A stretch of 64,000 nucleotides of DNA from Scedosporium boydii. Lineage: Eukaryota > Ascomycota > Sordariomycetes > Microascales > Microascaceae. This document shows positions 23,237 through 35,339 of this stretch, one piece after another. The stretch covers positions 248,001-312,000 of the forward strand of contig NJFT01000003.1 of the NCBI GenBank assembly GCA_002221725.1, read 5' to 3'. Position 1 is the first letter of the stretch. Every line of letters starts with the position of its first letter. A model generated the notes under the pieces. The model was not told where the DNA came from, did not search any database, and worked only from the letters and a program-made list of their open reading frames with translations. A program made the position numbers and the translations under genes.

Positions 23237-26200
23237 GATTTTGGGGGCCAATTGGTGATGATCCAGCGAGATCTAAGGTCTGAGAGTAGAATTGACGATT
23301 CTGAGTAGAAATTGAGAGGAGAAATTCTCTATTTCGTGCGTTGAGACGAGTTGTGCATGGGGAGATGGCTTATAAGTCGCCGGTTTCCGCAGCAAGATGG
23401 GCCAGATGGGCTGATTCTGGAGCAGGGCTCGGGAAATTTTCTTTTTTTTCTTCTTCTTTTTCTTCTTTTTTTTCCCTGAGTTCAAGGTGAAAAAGGAAAA
23501 GAAGAAAAAAAGATGGTGGGGCACATGCGCTGATTGGAACTGTTAGCGTCCGGGTACCTTGACACTAGAGCTTGTGCGGGGTACTTCTGGTCCCAAGCTT
23601 CGTTGCAGGTCTTGTTGGAGACCTTCAATTGGTTGGCAGGTACTGTTACAAGCTCCCCTCTGGCGCTGGACATTGATCCGTCATCTGAAAGACGCAGCAA
23701 GGAAACATCACTCCATTGCAGTCACTCTTCCTCAACCACAGCATTGAAAGGGTTGCGCCGTCCCTTCTGTATCTGACCAGCCAGGAATCTCCGACTACCG
23801 CCGATCGTCGAGGCTTGCATGATGGTTCTGGCGCCCGTCCAGTGGAAATGACCAGACAGATGCGCTGTTGCAATGTCCTGTTTGGCTTTTTTGGATTCCA
23901 AAGGACTCCAGGGAGGTCGAGTTGGCATTTGTTCATGCTCTCGACCAGCGTTTTCAGCTATCAATGCAGCTAGCCGCCTCCTCGTCCAACAGATCCAGTC
24001 TCGGGTTTTGATAAGACAGTGAAGATGGTGAAGACACGCAAGATGGCATCCAACATGCCTTTTCTGTCTTTTCGATTGGTCTTGACGTGCTCATTTTGCG
24101 GTACGTCACTCGTTTGAAACCACCAAAATGAAGATGCCTTTCTCGACCACCTTGATGCATTCTAGCGCCGGTCCAGGAGGATTTCATGCGAATATAGCCA
24201 TTGCGCTGGATGATATCAGCCAGGTCATGAGCCTCTGGCGCCTGTTAGAGCCAATGGTAGACAGCACGGAAATGCACAGCATCGGTATGGGCCAGTTACA
24301 GGGCTGGTGCAGTCGGGTTATTCGAGATCTTAAATCGACCTTAATGCGGCTCTCCTGTTTCAATTGATGTTGTTTTCAGCTCTTGCGGGAGGGCGTTTCA
24401 TGCCAATTTTAGAAGGGTCTTGCCTCCATTTATGGCTGAGATGGCTCCCGAGTTGTAGGGGACTGGTTTAATCGCATGATGTGCCACGACACCCGTTTGG
24501 GGAGGATCCGATCCTGGCCCTCTTTTCCCTGTCACTTCACAACCGCAACCATGATCACTCGTACACGACGCCGTCGGGTCCAACACAATTGGATAATCTA
24601 AGATCTATGCCGTTGGAGGATCACACTGTCTTCCTTGCCTCCACTCGCGAATCCTTCTATTTACCACGATTTATCCTCCATCATCGGCTGGGCCCGTGGG
24701 AGCATCCACGATTGAAGAGCACAATGTAATTATACTCCAGCTTATTAGAATCCCACCACAGGGGGTTTGAAGGTCAGCAGGAGAGACACGAATTCATAGT
24801 CCAGCCAGCAACGTCGCCGTCAGTGGGTAAGATAGACCAGTAGTATCTACTTACAACTCTATATAGTCTAGACGAGGCACCGCGGTGAAGGAAGACGACA
24901 GCGGCCCAGTCTGATGATACTGCTACAACATACTCTCTCACCTAGCTTTTACAAAATAATTCTCACTCTAAAGGAAGAACTCGGAGACATCTATAAGAAT
25001 ATCGAGGATTATAAAAGGAGCCTGTCCAAGAAGCTGTTAAAGTATAATAATAAACAAAAAGGAAGGAAAAAAAAAAGAATTTAATTCTTCTTTTCCTCAC
25101 CTGCCCGCGTCTTACCTCCAGGCCCTCCCCCCTCCTACTTTTGGGGTCGCGCCTCCCGCTGGACCACTAGCTCTGCTAGATGGGGATCTCCATTACTGCG
25201 AGATATTTCCTTTACTCGATCCCTGGGCACCGGATCGCAGGCCGCTGTGGCGAAGAACTTGGGCGCGGTAGGATTCGAACCCAAGCCCTCCCGGTGAGGG
25301 AGGCAACGGTCGCCTTAACCAACTTGGCTATTGCTTCGTTGGTCGTCTGGTGAGAGATCGGGGCATTATTGTCTCTTATATGACATAACGGGATGTTGAG
25401 GGGAGGCAGATTGGCCAGGAAGGAGCGTTTCGCCGAATTGGAAAGGTTGAATGGGAAGGAGCCCCGATGGGAGGAGGGTGAAAGTTGTATTTGGCAATTG
25501 AGGGTGAGCCCCCTCGGTAAGCAAGCTCAATGGTGGCTCAAGATGCGGTGCCTTTCGAAATGTCCAAATCCAAGTCGAATTCTCATCAGGAAACAGACTT
25601 CCGAGAAAGACATCTTATACTAAACCGGAGTGAGCGACGCTCTAAGCAAGAGGCATAGACTCGAGATAACCGCCATCAAGGTCGAGAGGTCTTTTCCACC
25701 TGAGCAAGGCGTCAAAGGGAACGGATGTAATTCTTATTTTGGGCAAGGAGAAGATACCGATCCCAGGTGGATAGAGACTACTTTTCGGGACGATTCCTGG
25801 AATGGCCCCTTCTTGGCAGCCGAGCCGATCCACCATAAGCCGGACAACCCCGGAGGCTACCCGCGATTTCGGGTCAGAAAGGTTTATATTCCTAGCAGGG
25901 ACAACCGCGGACGGCTCAAGCTATCCTTATCCTACTTACACGAGTGCCGTTAGTGAAGTACGGGAAAGGGTGCTTACGCCCCGGTCTCTCTCCCCGTCTT
26001 TGATCAAGAATCGGACACATGTTGTAGAGTGAGTATCCTTGGTGGCGGCGAAAGATCAGTAATCTTTTCAGTGTCTCGATACTCTTAGGAGCTTTATATG
26101 GTAGGCTAAATAGCTATCAACATCGTTCGGATCATGGCCGATGGAGACTGGCGGCATTCGATCACTGAAGAGCAGAAGTCTTGTGTTTAACCTCCCTGTC

Positions 26201-26858
26201 GTTATCTATCCATCCCAGGAATATTAGAAATGCATTGGTAGGAAGCCTTTTTCTAGTCGAAGAGTGCGTTTCTTCCTTGATGGCTTCCGAGTAGCAGTAA
26301 GATTTACTTCGTAGCAGGAATCAGGAAACGGCATCCGCGGACTGCTGGAAGCTACGTCAATTGGTGAAAACCGTCACAGGACCTCAATATCCCTTCCTTC
26401 TAGAAGCGGGCTCGAATCAAATTTCCGAGCATAAGCAATAGTTCGTCCGAAATCGGTTCAAGCGCCGTGCCGGAGATGCGGTACCCCACGTCCAACGAGA
26501 TGGTTAAACCCAAAGTTCCCAAACCCCCAACGCCGGATAGCAGCGGCTCCGGCTCCGCATGCCCAATTGCGCCTTATACGCACTCGATTAGGAGAACCCC
26601 CTCGATCCCTCGATGCCGAATGCAACAAGGTTCCATCCATGATGTTCGGATCCCAATAGATTAGGTCAGGTGCGCTGTGATGGGCCGATCTTCCCACCGC
26701 AAGTAGAATAGAGTAAATATATAAGCTACGGAATCATCAACACCGACTCCCGCTTATCGACCCCCGCCTCTCTTTCCCCGCTATCATCATCACACCCCCG
26801 TTTCACCAGTATTCTCTTGCCTTCAACCTGAACTATAACTTAGACCAAGACTATAACC
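23237..26858. other. 3.6 kb region without a protein gene
   Basis: Between divergent TPA1 and the aminotransferase gene. Open frames are short and unrecognised on both strands. The stretch contains the tRNA-headed element at 25067-25345 and A/T homopolymers near 23,440-23,510. The segment 25,360-26,700 has no coding signature that I trust. The right 150 bases form the CT-rich leader of the aminotransferase. Confidence 0.4.
25067..25345 (-). repeat. tRNA-headed SINE-like element
   Basis: On the minus strand an exact pol III A box, TAGCCAAGTTGG (25330-25319), is followed 37 bases later by an exact B box, GGTTCGAATCC (25281-25271). The would-be acceptor arms, GAAGCAA and CGCGCCC, cannot pair, so this is not a working tRNA. 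About 190 bases of unrelated GC-rich sequence follow, ending in a T10 run on that strand (25076-25067). A tRNA-like promoter head, unrelated body and simple tail are the hallmarks of a tRNA-derived SINE. Element borders and target-site duplications were not resolved. It could instead be a lone tRNA pseudogene. Confidence 0.5.
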
Positions 26859-28136
26859 ATGGCCACTCCAGACATTGCCGCCATCAGGGCCAACTTCCCC
26901 TCCCTCACCCAAGACCAAGTCTACTTCGACAGCGCCGGCGGCAGCCAAATCCTCGGCTCCGTCGTCTCCTCCCTCGTAACCCACTACACCGTAACTAACG
27001 TGCAGCTCGGCCCTACCTACACGGCCGCCCAAGCCGCCCTCCGAAATTACAAAGCCGGCTGGGCCGCCGCGGCGGATTACCTCAACTGCAAACCTGAGCA
27101 GATCGTCTTCGGGGCCTCTACGACACAGCTCCTGCGGAATCTTGTCAACGCCTTGCAGTTTGATAAGGGTGATGAGATTGTCGTGTCGATTATTGATCAT
27201 GAGTCGAATATTGCCCCGTGGTTGGACCTTGCTGAACGGCAGGGTTTGGTCGTGAAGTGGTGGAGGCCCGAGACTTTAACCGGTGATGTGAGCGGCTTGC
27301 TCCCACTCATTACGGAAAAGACGAAGTTGGTGGCCGTCACGCACGCGAGCAACGTGCTAGGCAACGTGAATCCCATCAAGGAAATCGCAAAAGTAGCGCA
27401 CGAAAAGGGCGCCCTGCTTTCCGTCGACGGCGTCGCCTACGCGCCCTACCGCCCTATCGACGTAGCGGACCTCGACGTAGACTTCTACGTCTTCTCGTGG
27501 TACAAAGTCTTCGGCCCGCACATCTCTACTCTCTACGCTAGTCCGCGCGCTTTCCCACGCATCCGATCCCTCGGCCACTTCTTCCACGACACGGAAACGC
27601 TTGAGGGGAAACTTGGGCTGGCTGGTGCTGCTTACGAATTCGTCCAGGCTATACCCGTCGTGACGGCGTACCTCGCTCCCGAGGAGACGCGCCGAGCTAT
27701 TGATGCGAACCACACCGCTATTCTGCGGCCACTCCTGGAATATCTTGCGAGTGACCCGGACAAGTTTTCGGTGTATGGTGGGACTGAGCTACATCCGGGG
27801 AGGTTGCCTGTCGTGAGCTTTTCCGTGAAGGGTTGGAGCTCGAGAAAGGTTTGTGAGGGGGTTGAGGAGGTGTCGAATTTTGGGATTCGATGGGGTCACT
27901 TTTACGCGCCGAGGTTGGTGGGCGAGGTTTTGGGGAGGTTGGAGGATGGGTTGGATGGGGTTATTCGGGTGAGCTTTGCCCATTATAACTCAGGTATGTC
28001 TTATTCTTTTCATACTATCTATTTACTTTTTCTCAGTCCTTGTGAGAAATTACCATACTAACTTGCTGTAGTCGATGAAGTTGAGCGCTTCATCAAGGTG
28101 CTCGACTCGGTGTTATCCAAGTCCCCGGAGGCATGA
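26859..28136 (+). CDS. class V aminotransferase, cysteine desulfurase-like
   Basis: Pyridoxal-phosphate enzyme of aminotransferase class V, in the SufS/CsdA-like branch. Exons 26859-27993 and 28072-28136 give 399 residues, a full-length domain. Motifs seen are FDSAGGSQILG at the N-terminus, GASTTQLLRNL, SIIDHESNIAPW, VTHASNVLGN, SVDGVAYAPYRPI with the cofactor-binding Asp, and SWYKVFGPH with the Schiff-base lysine near residue 216. A C-terminal RVSFAHYNS is followed by a short final exon (EVERFIKVLDSVL). No clear mitochondrial targeting sequence is visible, so it is unlikely to be the Nfs1 Fe-S assembly enzyme. Its substrate cannot be told. It converges with ribulose-phosphate epimerase, with 209 bases between stops. 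Confidence 0.88.
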
Positions 28137-28345
28137 GGAAAGCCTTAAAGCCTTTGCGCTCTCGACGAAGTAATGCTTTGATAGTTTAGCAAAAATATAC
28201 ATCTAATTCATATATCTATCTTCCTTCTTCCATATTGAAAAAGGACCAGTAAAATATCCACGTAGAAATCCCAAACTCTTTCTCTCCATCCTCGAGAAAG
28301 ACCAAGCCACAACGACGAAAACTGTACAAGGAAAAGAGTCGAGGC

Positions 28346-29318
28346 TCACCTCCTCTTCTCCACCGCCTCCCTCAGCAACCGAATCACCTCCGCCGGATCC
28401 TTCGCCCCAAACACCGCGCTCCCCGCAACAATCACATTGGCGCCAGCGTCCGCCGCCTGATCGATCGTGCCGGGTCCGAGACCGCCGTCCACCTCGATGT
28501 TGAGGTCCGGATACCTCTTGCGGAGTTCTTGGACCTTGGGGAGTTCCGAGGCCATGAACTTTTGGCCGCCGAAGCCGGGTTCGACCGTCATGACGAGGAC
28601 CATCTAAGAAAAAGCTCCCGTTTCAGCATTCGTTCGTCGGGATAATGTGGAGAGGGAAAAGGGGGAGAGAGGACATACGTCAGGCCTCTCCTTCTTATGG
28701 GGACTATCCAAAACATCCCAAAGCACATCGACCTTTGTCGCGGGCTTGATGGCTATCCCCGCCAACATGCCGCAGTCGTGGATATACCGGATCAGATCGC
28801 GCGGGTTCGTCTTGAAGGCCGACGTCTCGGCAGGGCTCTCGGCGGCTGTGGAGGTGGCGGCTTCGTAGTGGAAGCAGTAGAGGTTGCAGCCTGCTGCTTT
28901 GAATTCTTTGACCCATTTCTTGGGCTGAATGCGATTTGCGATTTTAGTTTTCAGGGACCCTGGGGAAGAAGAAGAGAGAGAGGAAGAGAGAGAGTCGCAC
29001 CTCGGCAATCATCATGTGGCAGTCAAACGTCCCCTTGGCAAACTTGCCCTCTGGTCCCGCGACGTGTTTCCGGATCGTGGTGACGACGGGGGCTCCGAAT
29101 GTTATGTTGGGGACAAAGTGGCCGTCCCTTTTTTCAACGTGAGCTATCATTATCAACACTTAAACAGGGACAGAACATGTAGAGAAGGGGGTAAAAACAT
29201 ACATAATGTCAACGTGTAACCAATCTGCACCCTGCTCAATGGTCCTCGAACACTCCTCTCCCAACTTGGCGAAATCCGCCGAGAGAATCGACGGTGCGAT
29301 GATCGCTGGAGGTGCCAT
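28346..29318 (-). CDS. RPE1: ribulose-phosphate 3-epimerase
   Basis: Interconverts ribulose 5-phosphate and xylulose 5-phosphate in the non-oxidative pentose phosphate pathway. Four exons, 29318-29203, 29127-29001, 28924-28679 and 28603-28346, join in phase to 248 residues, the expected size. All TIM-barrel active-site motifs are present: [27 protein letters not shown] (metal-binding His/Asp), [22 protein letters not shown] and VDGGLGPGT, with [10 protein letters not shown] at the phosphate site. A loop rich in Ala, Ser and Thr after HYEAATS, about 15 residues longer than in yeast, is seen near the middle. Introns are 75, 76 and 75 nt; the second contains a GA-rich simple repeat. It lies in tandem with, and downstream of, SSK2 on the same strand. 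Confidence 0.94.
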
Positions 29319-30475
29319 TGTTACGTGCCGTTCTTCCTTCCGTCTTATTTGGTCAATTGAACGCGGTAGTCTTTCGTCAAGAGCTCCTAAAGTTTTCGGT
29401 AAGAGGAGGAAAGCCTGTCGAAAGGGATCCGAACTTGAAAATAGCTTTGCCAAGCTAAGAGAAGTAAGTCGTCGGAAGAGAGGGGGAGGGGTAGCTCCGA
29501 AGTAAACTAGTGTAGTAGAACGAGGAAGAAAGGTGAAGTTGGAATACACACACGACTTTGCCCCGCCTTGGATCCTACTTCCCGTTTTGTCCTTTCCGCG
29601 GGGTAAAAAGAGCTTTAAAACATCCGGATCTATGGTACAATGTACTTTCATGCCCCGCTCGGAGACTACGGGAGACAGTGACTTACTTTGGTACTTGTTA
29701 CCTAATGCTCAGTCAGGGTCGGTACGGTACTGTCTTGTACCTCACGAGGTACCTATGCGGGACAAAGAAGGATGAGGAAGGAAGGAAGGAAGGAAGGGAA
29801 GAAGCTCCAAGTGGACACACATCTGTTCGGAACCATCACGAAAGACTCAATAAGACTCAACGTCTGGTATAAGACTTATGATTACAGCATCCCCTAGCAG
29901 TCTACAGTCCTCTTCGTCCTCCATCTTCCTCGTAGATTCCCTCGTCCCATGACAGAAACGGAAAAAACCGTACAAAAAGGAAATGAAAAAAGAAACCCGC
30001 CTTGCCATGATGCGCTCCAATCCCATCCTCCCCTGCTTATCCACCTTCATTCCTCCACCAGCTCTGTTCTCCTCTTCCAAGAATTAAAAGCAGAGGGGGG
30101 AAAAGAACAGGAAAGAAAACAAGTACAAAACTATCATTTTCGTATACATTGAGAAAGACAACCGCATAAAGACAAGAGAAAGAGACGTTTCAAAACACCC
30201 GACTAAGTGGAAAAAGAAAAAAAAGACAAGAAGGATATTCGCGACAAGAAGCGTCCGTGAATTCAACGACCAACCCCGAGAATTAGGAGGTAATTAAACA
30301 AGAGTAATAAAAAGAGAAGAAAACTGCCGCAGCGCGTGACGGACCGAGGTTCCACTGCCATGGCTAGAATGTTGGCAAGCCGCGTTCAGAGCCAGCAGAG
30401 GGCTGATGCTGAGGTGATAGTATAGGCGATAAGGGCGAGGGGCGATCATCATGAGGGGAAAAAAAAAAAGGATGC
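29319..30475. other. RPE1 promoter and SSK2 3' flank
   Basis: Contains the RPE1 upstream region, a short (GGAA)n microsatellite near 29,778-29,800, and a small perfect inverted repeat (GTACCT-CACG-AGGTAC, 29737-29752). The right half is A-rich 3' UTR-type sequence. No gene was recognised. Confidence 0.4.
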
Positions 30476-31012
30476 TCATTTCGTCTTCTTCTTGGGAGAC
30501 CACGTTTCGTCATCGTCTTCCTGAATAGTAGGCAAATCGGGCTTCTTCATAGCGAACATCTTCTCAGATAAGTCGTCGTCGCAACCCGACAGTTTTAATC
30601 TCTCTCCCTCCATGTCTTGAGAAGGTGGATCGTTCGGTGCGACAACGCGTGCCTCGGGCTCAGACTGGTAGTTCGTAGCGCCAGAGCCCATTTCCCCTGC
30701 ATTATCGTCACCGTAGCGAACCGGATCGAGTTGCTCTTCGACCATCATTGTGAAAAGTCCTTCATATATCTCGTCTTGCTCGTCGGTAAGGCCGGTAGAT
30801 AAACTCGGACCGAAAGGTGCCAATTCCGATCTCTTCAGTGCCTCATAAAGCCCGTCATTATCATCATCAAAACTGCCCCGCAGCCCCAACTTCCTCCTCG
30901 TCGCCTCTCCACCCATATCCTCGCCTTTCTCTTCCTCAACGGAACCCAGTTCATCACTCCCGCTCCACCTACCAGCTCCTCCACCCCGCCTTCCGGTCCG
31001 ATACTTCTCCCC
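30476..31012 (-). other. in-frame 178-codon extension after SSK2 stop
   Basis: Immediately after the SSK2 TAG the same frame stays open for 178 codons. The translation looks protein-like: acidic and amphipathic, with segments such as DNDGLYEALKRSELAPFG, TDEQDEIYEGLFTMMVEEQL and a Lys-rich end (WSPKKKTK). I do not recognise it as a known domain. A 36-nt segment ending at the TAG (31048-31013) starts GTGAGC, contains CTAAT and ends CTACTAG. Its excision is in phase 0 and would fuse this tail to the kinase. It may be an alternative C-terminus, a translational read-through product, or a chance open 3' UTR. Confidence 0.4.
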
Positions 31013-34000
31013 CTAGTAGAAGCCATCAGCCGTATTAGCGCGGCTCACACCTCCGGCACCGCAGTTACTCCCGATGGACGCCGTTCCAGGCGTCGACTGC
31101 GAAGAGTGGACCGACCCGGCCTCGCTCGGCGTCGCCGGCTCCATGACGCGGTTCCGAATCGCCATCATCCACTCGTGGCTGAGGAGCTCGATGGCCGTCG
31201 CGCGCTTCGCCGGATCGCGCGAGAAGCACCGCTGCAGGAAGTCGATTCCTTCCTCGCTGAGCTGGTCCGGGGTAGGTAGTTGTGGCGGGTTGCCCTGCGC
31301 GATGTTGTACATGATGGCCCACTCGTTGTCGAGGTTGGCCCAGGGACGCCGCCCAGTAGCCATCTCGAGGATGACGCAGCCTAGGCTCCAGATGTCGCCC
31401 GCGCCGCCACGTCCTGGGTTCTCGCCCTTAATCACCTCCGGTGACATGTACATTGGCGTGCCCGTCATGGACTTGTTCGGCTTCGTCGACTTGAGATCGC
31501 TGACGAGAGTGCGGCCTTGCCTAGCAATCACTTTGGCAGCACCGAAGTCGACGTACTTGATAATACCGTTATGGTCGAGTAGGATATCTATAGCGAGAGA
31601 AAAGAAAAATATTAGTCAGTCATTCTGCCACCCACTTCAATAATAATTTTCTCTTTCTAGCATGTAACTTACTCTCAGGCTTGATGTCGCGGTGCACGAT
31701 GCCACTTTCATGAAGGTAAGCAAGACCCTCTAAAAGCTGCAACGCGTACACCATAATGACCTGCTCGTCCTCGATCCGCCCATGCTCCAACAGGTGCGCG
31801 AGCGACCCGTTCTGACAGTACTCCATGAAGATGTAGACCCGGTCTCGATGCACCTCGATGCCGTAGTACGACACGACGTTGGGGTGGTCAAGCATCTCGA
31901 GCACCCCCATCTCGTCCTTGATCTGCCCCGCAATTGCGGGTATCAACTTGGGATCCTGCAACCTGATTTCCTTGACCGCCATGAGCTGGCCCGAATCAAG
32001 GTTCATCGCTGCGTATACGTTGCCGAACGTGCCGCCGCCGATGAAGCTACCTTGCTGCCATCGCATCGTGACGTACGTCGCCGACGACGACAGGTAAGCG
32101 AGGGACCGGTCGACTTCGTTGGTCGTCTCCAGCACCCGACCCGTGGCCGACCGCGCCGCTTCCGTCTGCCGCCTGAGCTCGTCCACCCTCTCGAGCTCCT
32201 CGAGCCGGTGCTCCAACGTGTACTTGGCCGCCTCGTTATCGTCCAGGAGCCGGTTCTGGTCGAGCTTTTTCTTGATCTGACCCATGAGCGTCGCGATGCT
32301 GCGCTCCTTCTCCGCCTTGGCCGCCAGCATCGACCTGGCACCCATGATGTCAAAGTGCGAGATGAGCAATGCCATGCAACCCGACACCTTCATCCGCAGC
32401 TTGGAATACTCGTCCTCGCCGAGCGCGAGGATGTGCCGACCCCGCGTCATGCCCATGGCGAATTCGAGAGCCTGAACGGCCCATCGGAACGTCCGCTTGT
32501 CCGACGCGATGCAGTCGTCCGTGATGAAGCTGACCCAGTCGAGCGCCAGCTTCGTCAGCTTCAGCATGTTCATCTGCTTGCGGTTGCTGTCGAGATACAT
32601 CAACGAGCGCTGGCCGTACTCCGTCGCGAACAGGAAACATGTCTGCACCAACTCCTGACAGTCCTTACCCTTGGTCTGCCGGCGGATGGTTTCGACGCTG
32701 TCCATGAATGTGTTGGACAGCTTGTACGCGACCTTTCTCGTCTCCGTAAGCCGAGAGTTGACCTTGTGGATATTGGATCGCTGCTCCACCACCAAGTCCA
32801 GGTGCATGCTGAGCCTGTCGAGGAATACTTTCCTCGCGTCTCCGAGCCGCCCTAGCGAGCCCGAGGCGCAAAGCCGAATGTATCCGCGCTTTAGATCAAT
32901 GTTCTGCTCTCGTATCGGCAGCTGGACCGTATCCCCGAACCAGTGCGGCGGAGTCTCCGGCCGGATGAGCAGGAGGTAAGGATTCGTGTCATCGTCGGCA
33001 AACTGGACCCTAGACGTAACGGCGAGGAGGGTCTGGATATCATCATGGCGGTACCGCAGCGAAGGCGACGCGATTAGGAAGATTCCCTGCTTCTCGAAAT
33101 GCGGCACCTCCACGCGGAAATGTTCCGTCTCGATAAGGCGGTCGTAGAAGGCCTGCATCTTCTCGGCCAGGAAAGAAATGCTCAGGTCCGACGCCGTCTC
33201 GTAGTTCTCGCCAAGCATGCGCGAGAATCGCTGCAACATCCTCTGCCTCACCCGCACCGAGTCGAGACAGGCCTTGTATCGTTTGCTCAACTCGGCTGCA
33301 CTCTCCTTGGGCTTCACTTGTAGTTCCTTCTCAAATGTCTGACTCAGGCGATTGAAAGCTTTGAATGTGAGTGAGCTGAATTGTTCGGCCACTTCGATAT
33401 GTCCGTTCTGGAGATGGCCGCCGATGTGGTTGCCAAAGTCCCACTCCTGGAACAGCAACTCGGCCTCCTTGAATGTGTTCTTATTGCCACTGAGCTTCCA
33501 GTTTAGCATCTTGAAGTAGTACTTGAGAGCGTCGAGAACAACTTGGTCAAACGACTCGTCGATGCAAGGGGGAAGCTCCCAGCCAGGCTCGGGCTGCGAG
33601 ATGGCAAGGTATTCTTGCTTGATACGGATGGCCAGTTTCAGGATAAGCTGGAACTGGGAAATCATTTGGTCCAGCATGAGGGGATTCTGTTGGGCCGTCT
33701 CTTTGACTCTCCTGGCGTAAGCGAGGCGGACCTTGATGATCTCTTCAACTAGGCGGGACGGGAAACTGATGAGAGTGAGAAGTTCTTCGATGTAAAGTGG
33801 CAGATGGCGCTTCTCGAAGGCCGAGTAGTTTTCGATGAGAGTCCGTTTCGACTTGCGAATGACGCTCGAGATCCGAACCAACATGCCCTTGTCCCGCTTC
33901 TTCTTTCCATCGGAGCCATTCCGCGAGTAGTGCATACCTACTCGCTCGAGCTCAGGGAGCGGGTGCGGGTCGAGGTCTCCGGCTAGAGCTTGCTCGGGCT

Positions 34001-35339
34001 CAGGGCCACCGCGACGGTCCTCATCGAGAACATCGCCGCGCTTGTCCGGGTCGTCTTCTTCGCTATACAGAGTCCTCAGTCCATCTTCCTTCATCAGCCG
34101 GTCGATGAATGACGAGTCGTCGGTAAGTGAGGTGTTGGACAGAGACGGCTCCCTTGGCTTTGTGAAGTCCAAGTCATCGTTGCCGACCCACTTTTTGAGG
34201 ATGGATAATTCGGTATTGAGTAGCTCGTTGGTATTATGCCACGCCATAATGGCGCCATACGCTTCGACGAAACTCGGAGACTCGGCGGCCTTGTGCTTTT
34301 GGACCAGGGCCTTCCACGAGGGATAGTAGTTGCCGCACTTTTCAATCTCCTCAACTATGCCCTTGACCTGTTCGTGGGGAGGCTTCCCCGCTTCGGTCTC
34401 GCCCTTGATCTGGAAATTTATCACTTCTTCGAGGGTACGATCGAGAACCGACCGCGCGTCTTCCACCATCCTCCTCTGCACGGGTAAATGTCGTCCGCAG
34501 ACCTTGGACCTGATACCGAGCCAGATCTCTTCGTTGCGACGCGGAGACTTGCCGTCGGATTGGTCGGTGGAGTTGATCAGCCGCTTCTTCTCCTGCCTGA
34601 CGACGTCTCCGGTCAGCACAGCTTCGAGCATGCCGTGCCACTCTAACCGTTCACGGTTCGCAGGGTCTTTGATGTCCTCTTCGGTGGGCTGAATATCATC
34701 GTTTCCATAAAACATGATGATTTCTTCGTTTCTCTCGTCAAAGGGTCCTTCGGACGACGGCGTCTCGCCTTCCGAATCGGAGTCGCCATGGCTGATACCG
34801 CCGTTGGAATACGAGTTGAAATATTCGCTGCCAAAGTCTTGGCGCAGCCTCTGCAGGTAGGCTCGGTCCCTAAATCGATCGCCTCTGCGAGTCTTGGACG
34901 AAGAACGCGCGTGGTCGTTGAATGCCGATGATGAGTTTCCCTGGATCGGGCGTCGTACGGGGGCGTAGGTGCTGGACGGTGTTCTCGCGGGAGCTGTCGG
35001 GCGAATCGGCCGCGGTGTGCTTCCATTAGAGTACAACTGCTGGCCGTCGGCATCCGTAGTGCCGCTCCTCGAGCTCCTCGAAGAGCCATTAACCGAAGGA
35101 GCATGCGACGACTTGGGTGTCGGGATGCCAGCAGACTCGGCGTACCTCGCCAGGCTTGTCAAGTCTTCCTGCGATTCTGATCCAAGGGAGCGAGGGCGTG
35201 GGTCGGCGTAGTCATCGTCGTCGTCGATAGAACGATCGATTATCAGAGAGGAAGGCCGCGGGGCTTTGGACTTTTCGGATCGCGCATCATCCTCGCCGCC
35301 GGTGAAGCGAACGGTCCTAGGGGACGTCTCGGTCGTCAT
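31013..35339 (-). CDS. SSK2: SSK2/SSK22-type MAPKKK of the Hog1 pathway
   Basis: Orthologue of the osmosensing MAP kinase kinase kinase (Ssk2, Neurospora OS-4), which is activated by the Ssk1 response regulator and phosphorylates Pbs2. Exons 35339-31673 and 31587-31013 give 1,413 residues, the usual length. The N-terminal 200 residues are disordered and Ser/Arg rich. A long helical regulatory region follows. The kinase domain begins near residue 1,105: GSFIGGGTFGNVYAAM glycine loop, MAVKEIRLQDP lysine, IVHRDIKPE split by the intron before NILLD, then VDFGAAK and GTPMYMSPEVI. Subdomain XI ends with RATAIELLSHEWM. The C-terminal tail is short in this model, but see the in-frame extension at 30476-31012. 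No neighbour belongs to the pathway. Confidence 0.92.

Noticed and set aside
25261..25337. Possible functional tRNA (CAC-like loop) on the minus strand
   Set aside because: The 5' and 3' acceptor arms do not pair and the spacing between D arm and anticodon stem is wrong; only the pol III boxes are intact, so it is treated as the head of a SINE-like element.
29737..29752. Perfect inverted repeat GTACCT-CACG-AGGTAC
   Set aside because: Only six-base arms; GTAC-rich short palindromes are frequent in such genomes and no context suggests a terminator or operator.
31782..32855. 357-codon plus-strand open frame inside SSK2
   Set aside because: Antisense to the conserved helical and kinase regions of SSK2; no domain of its own.
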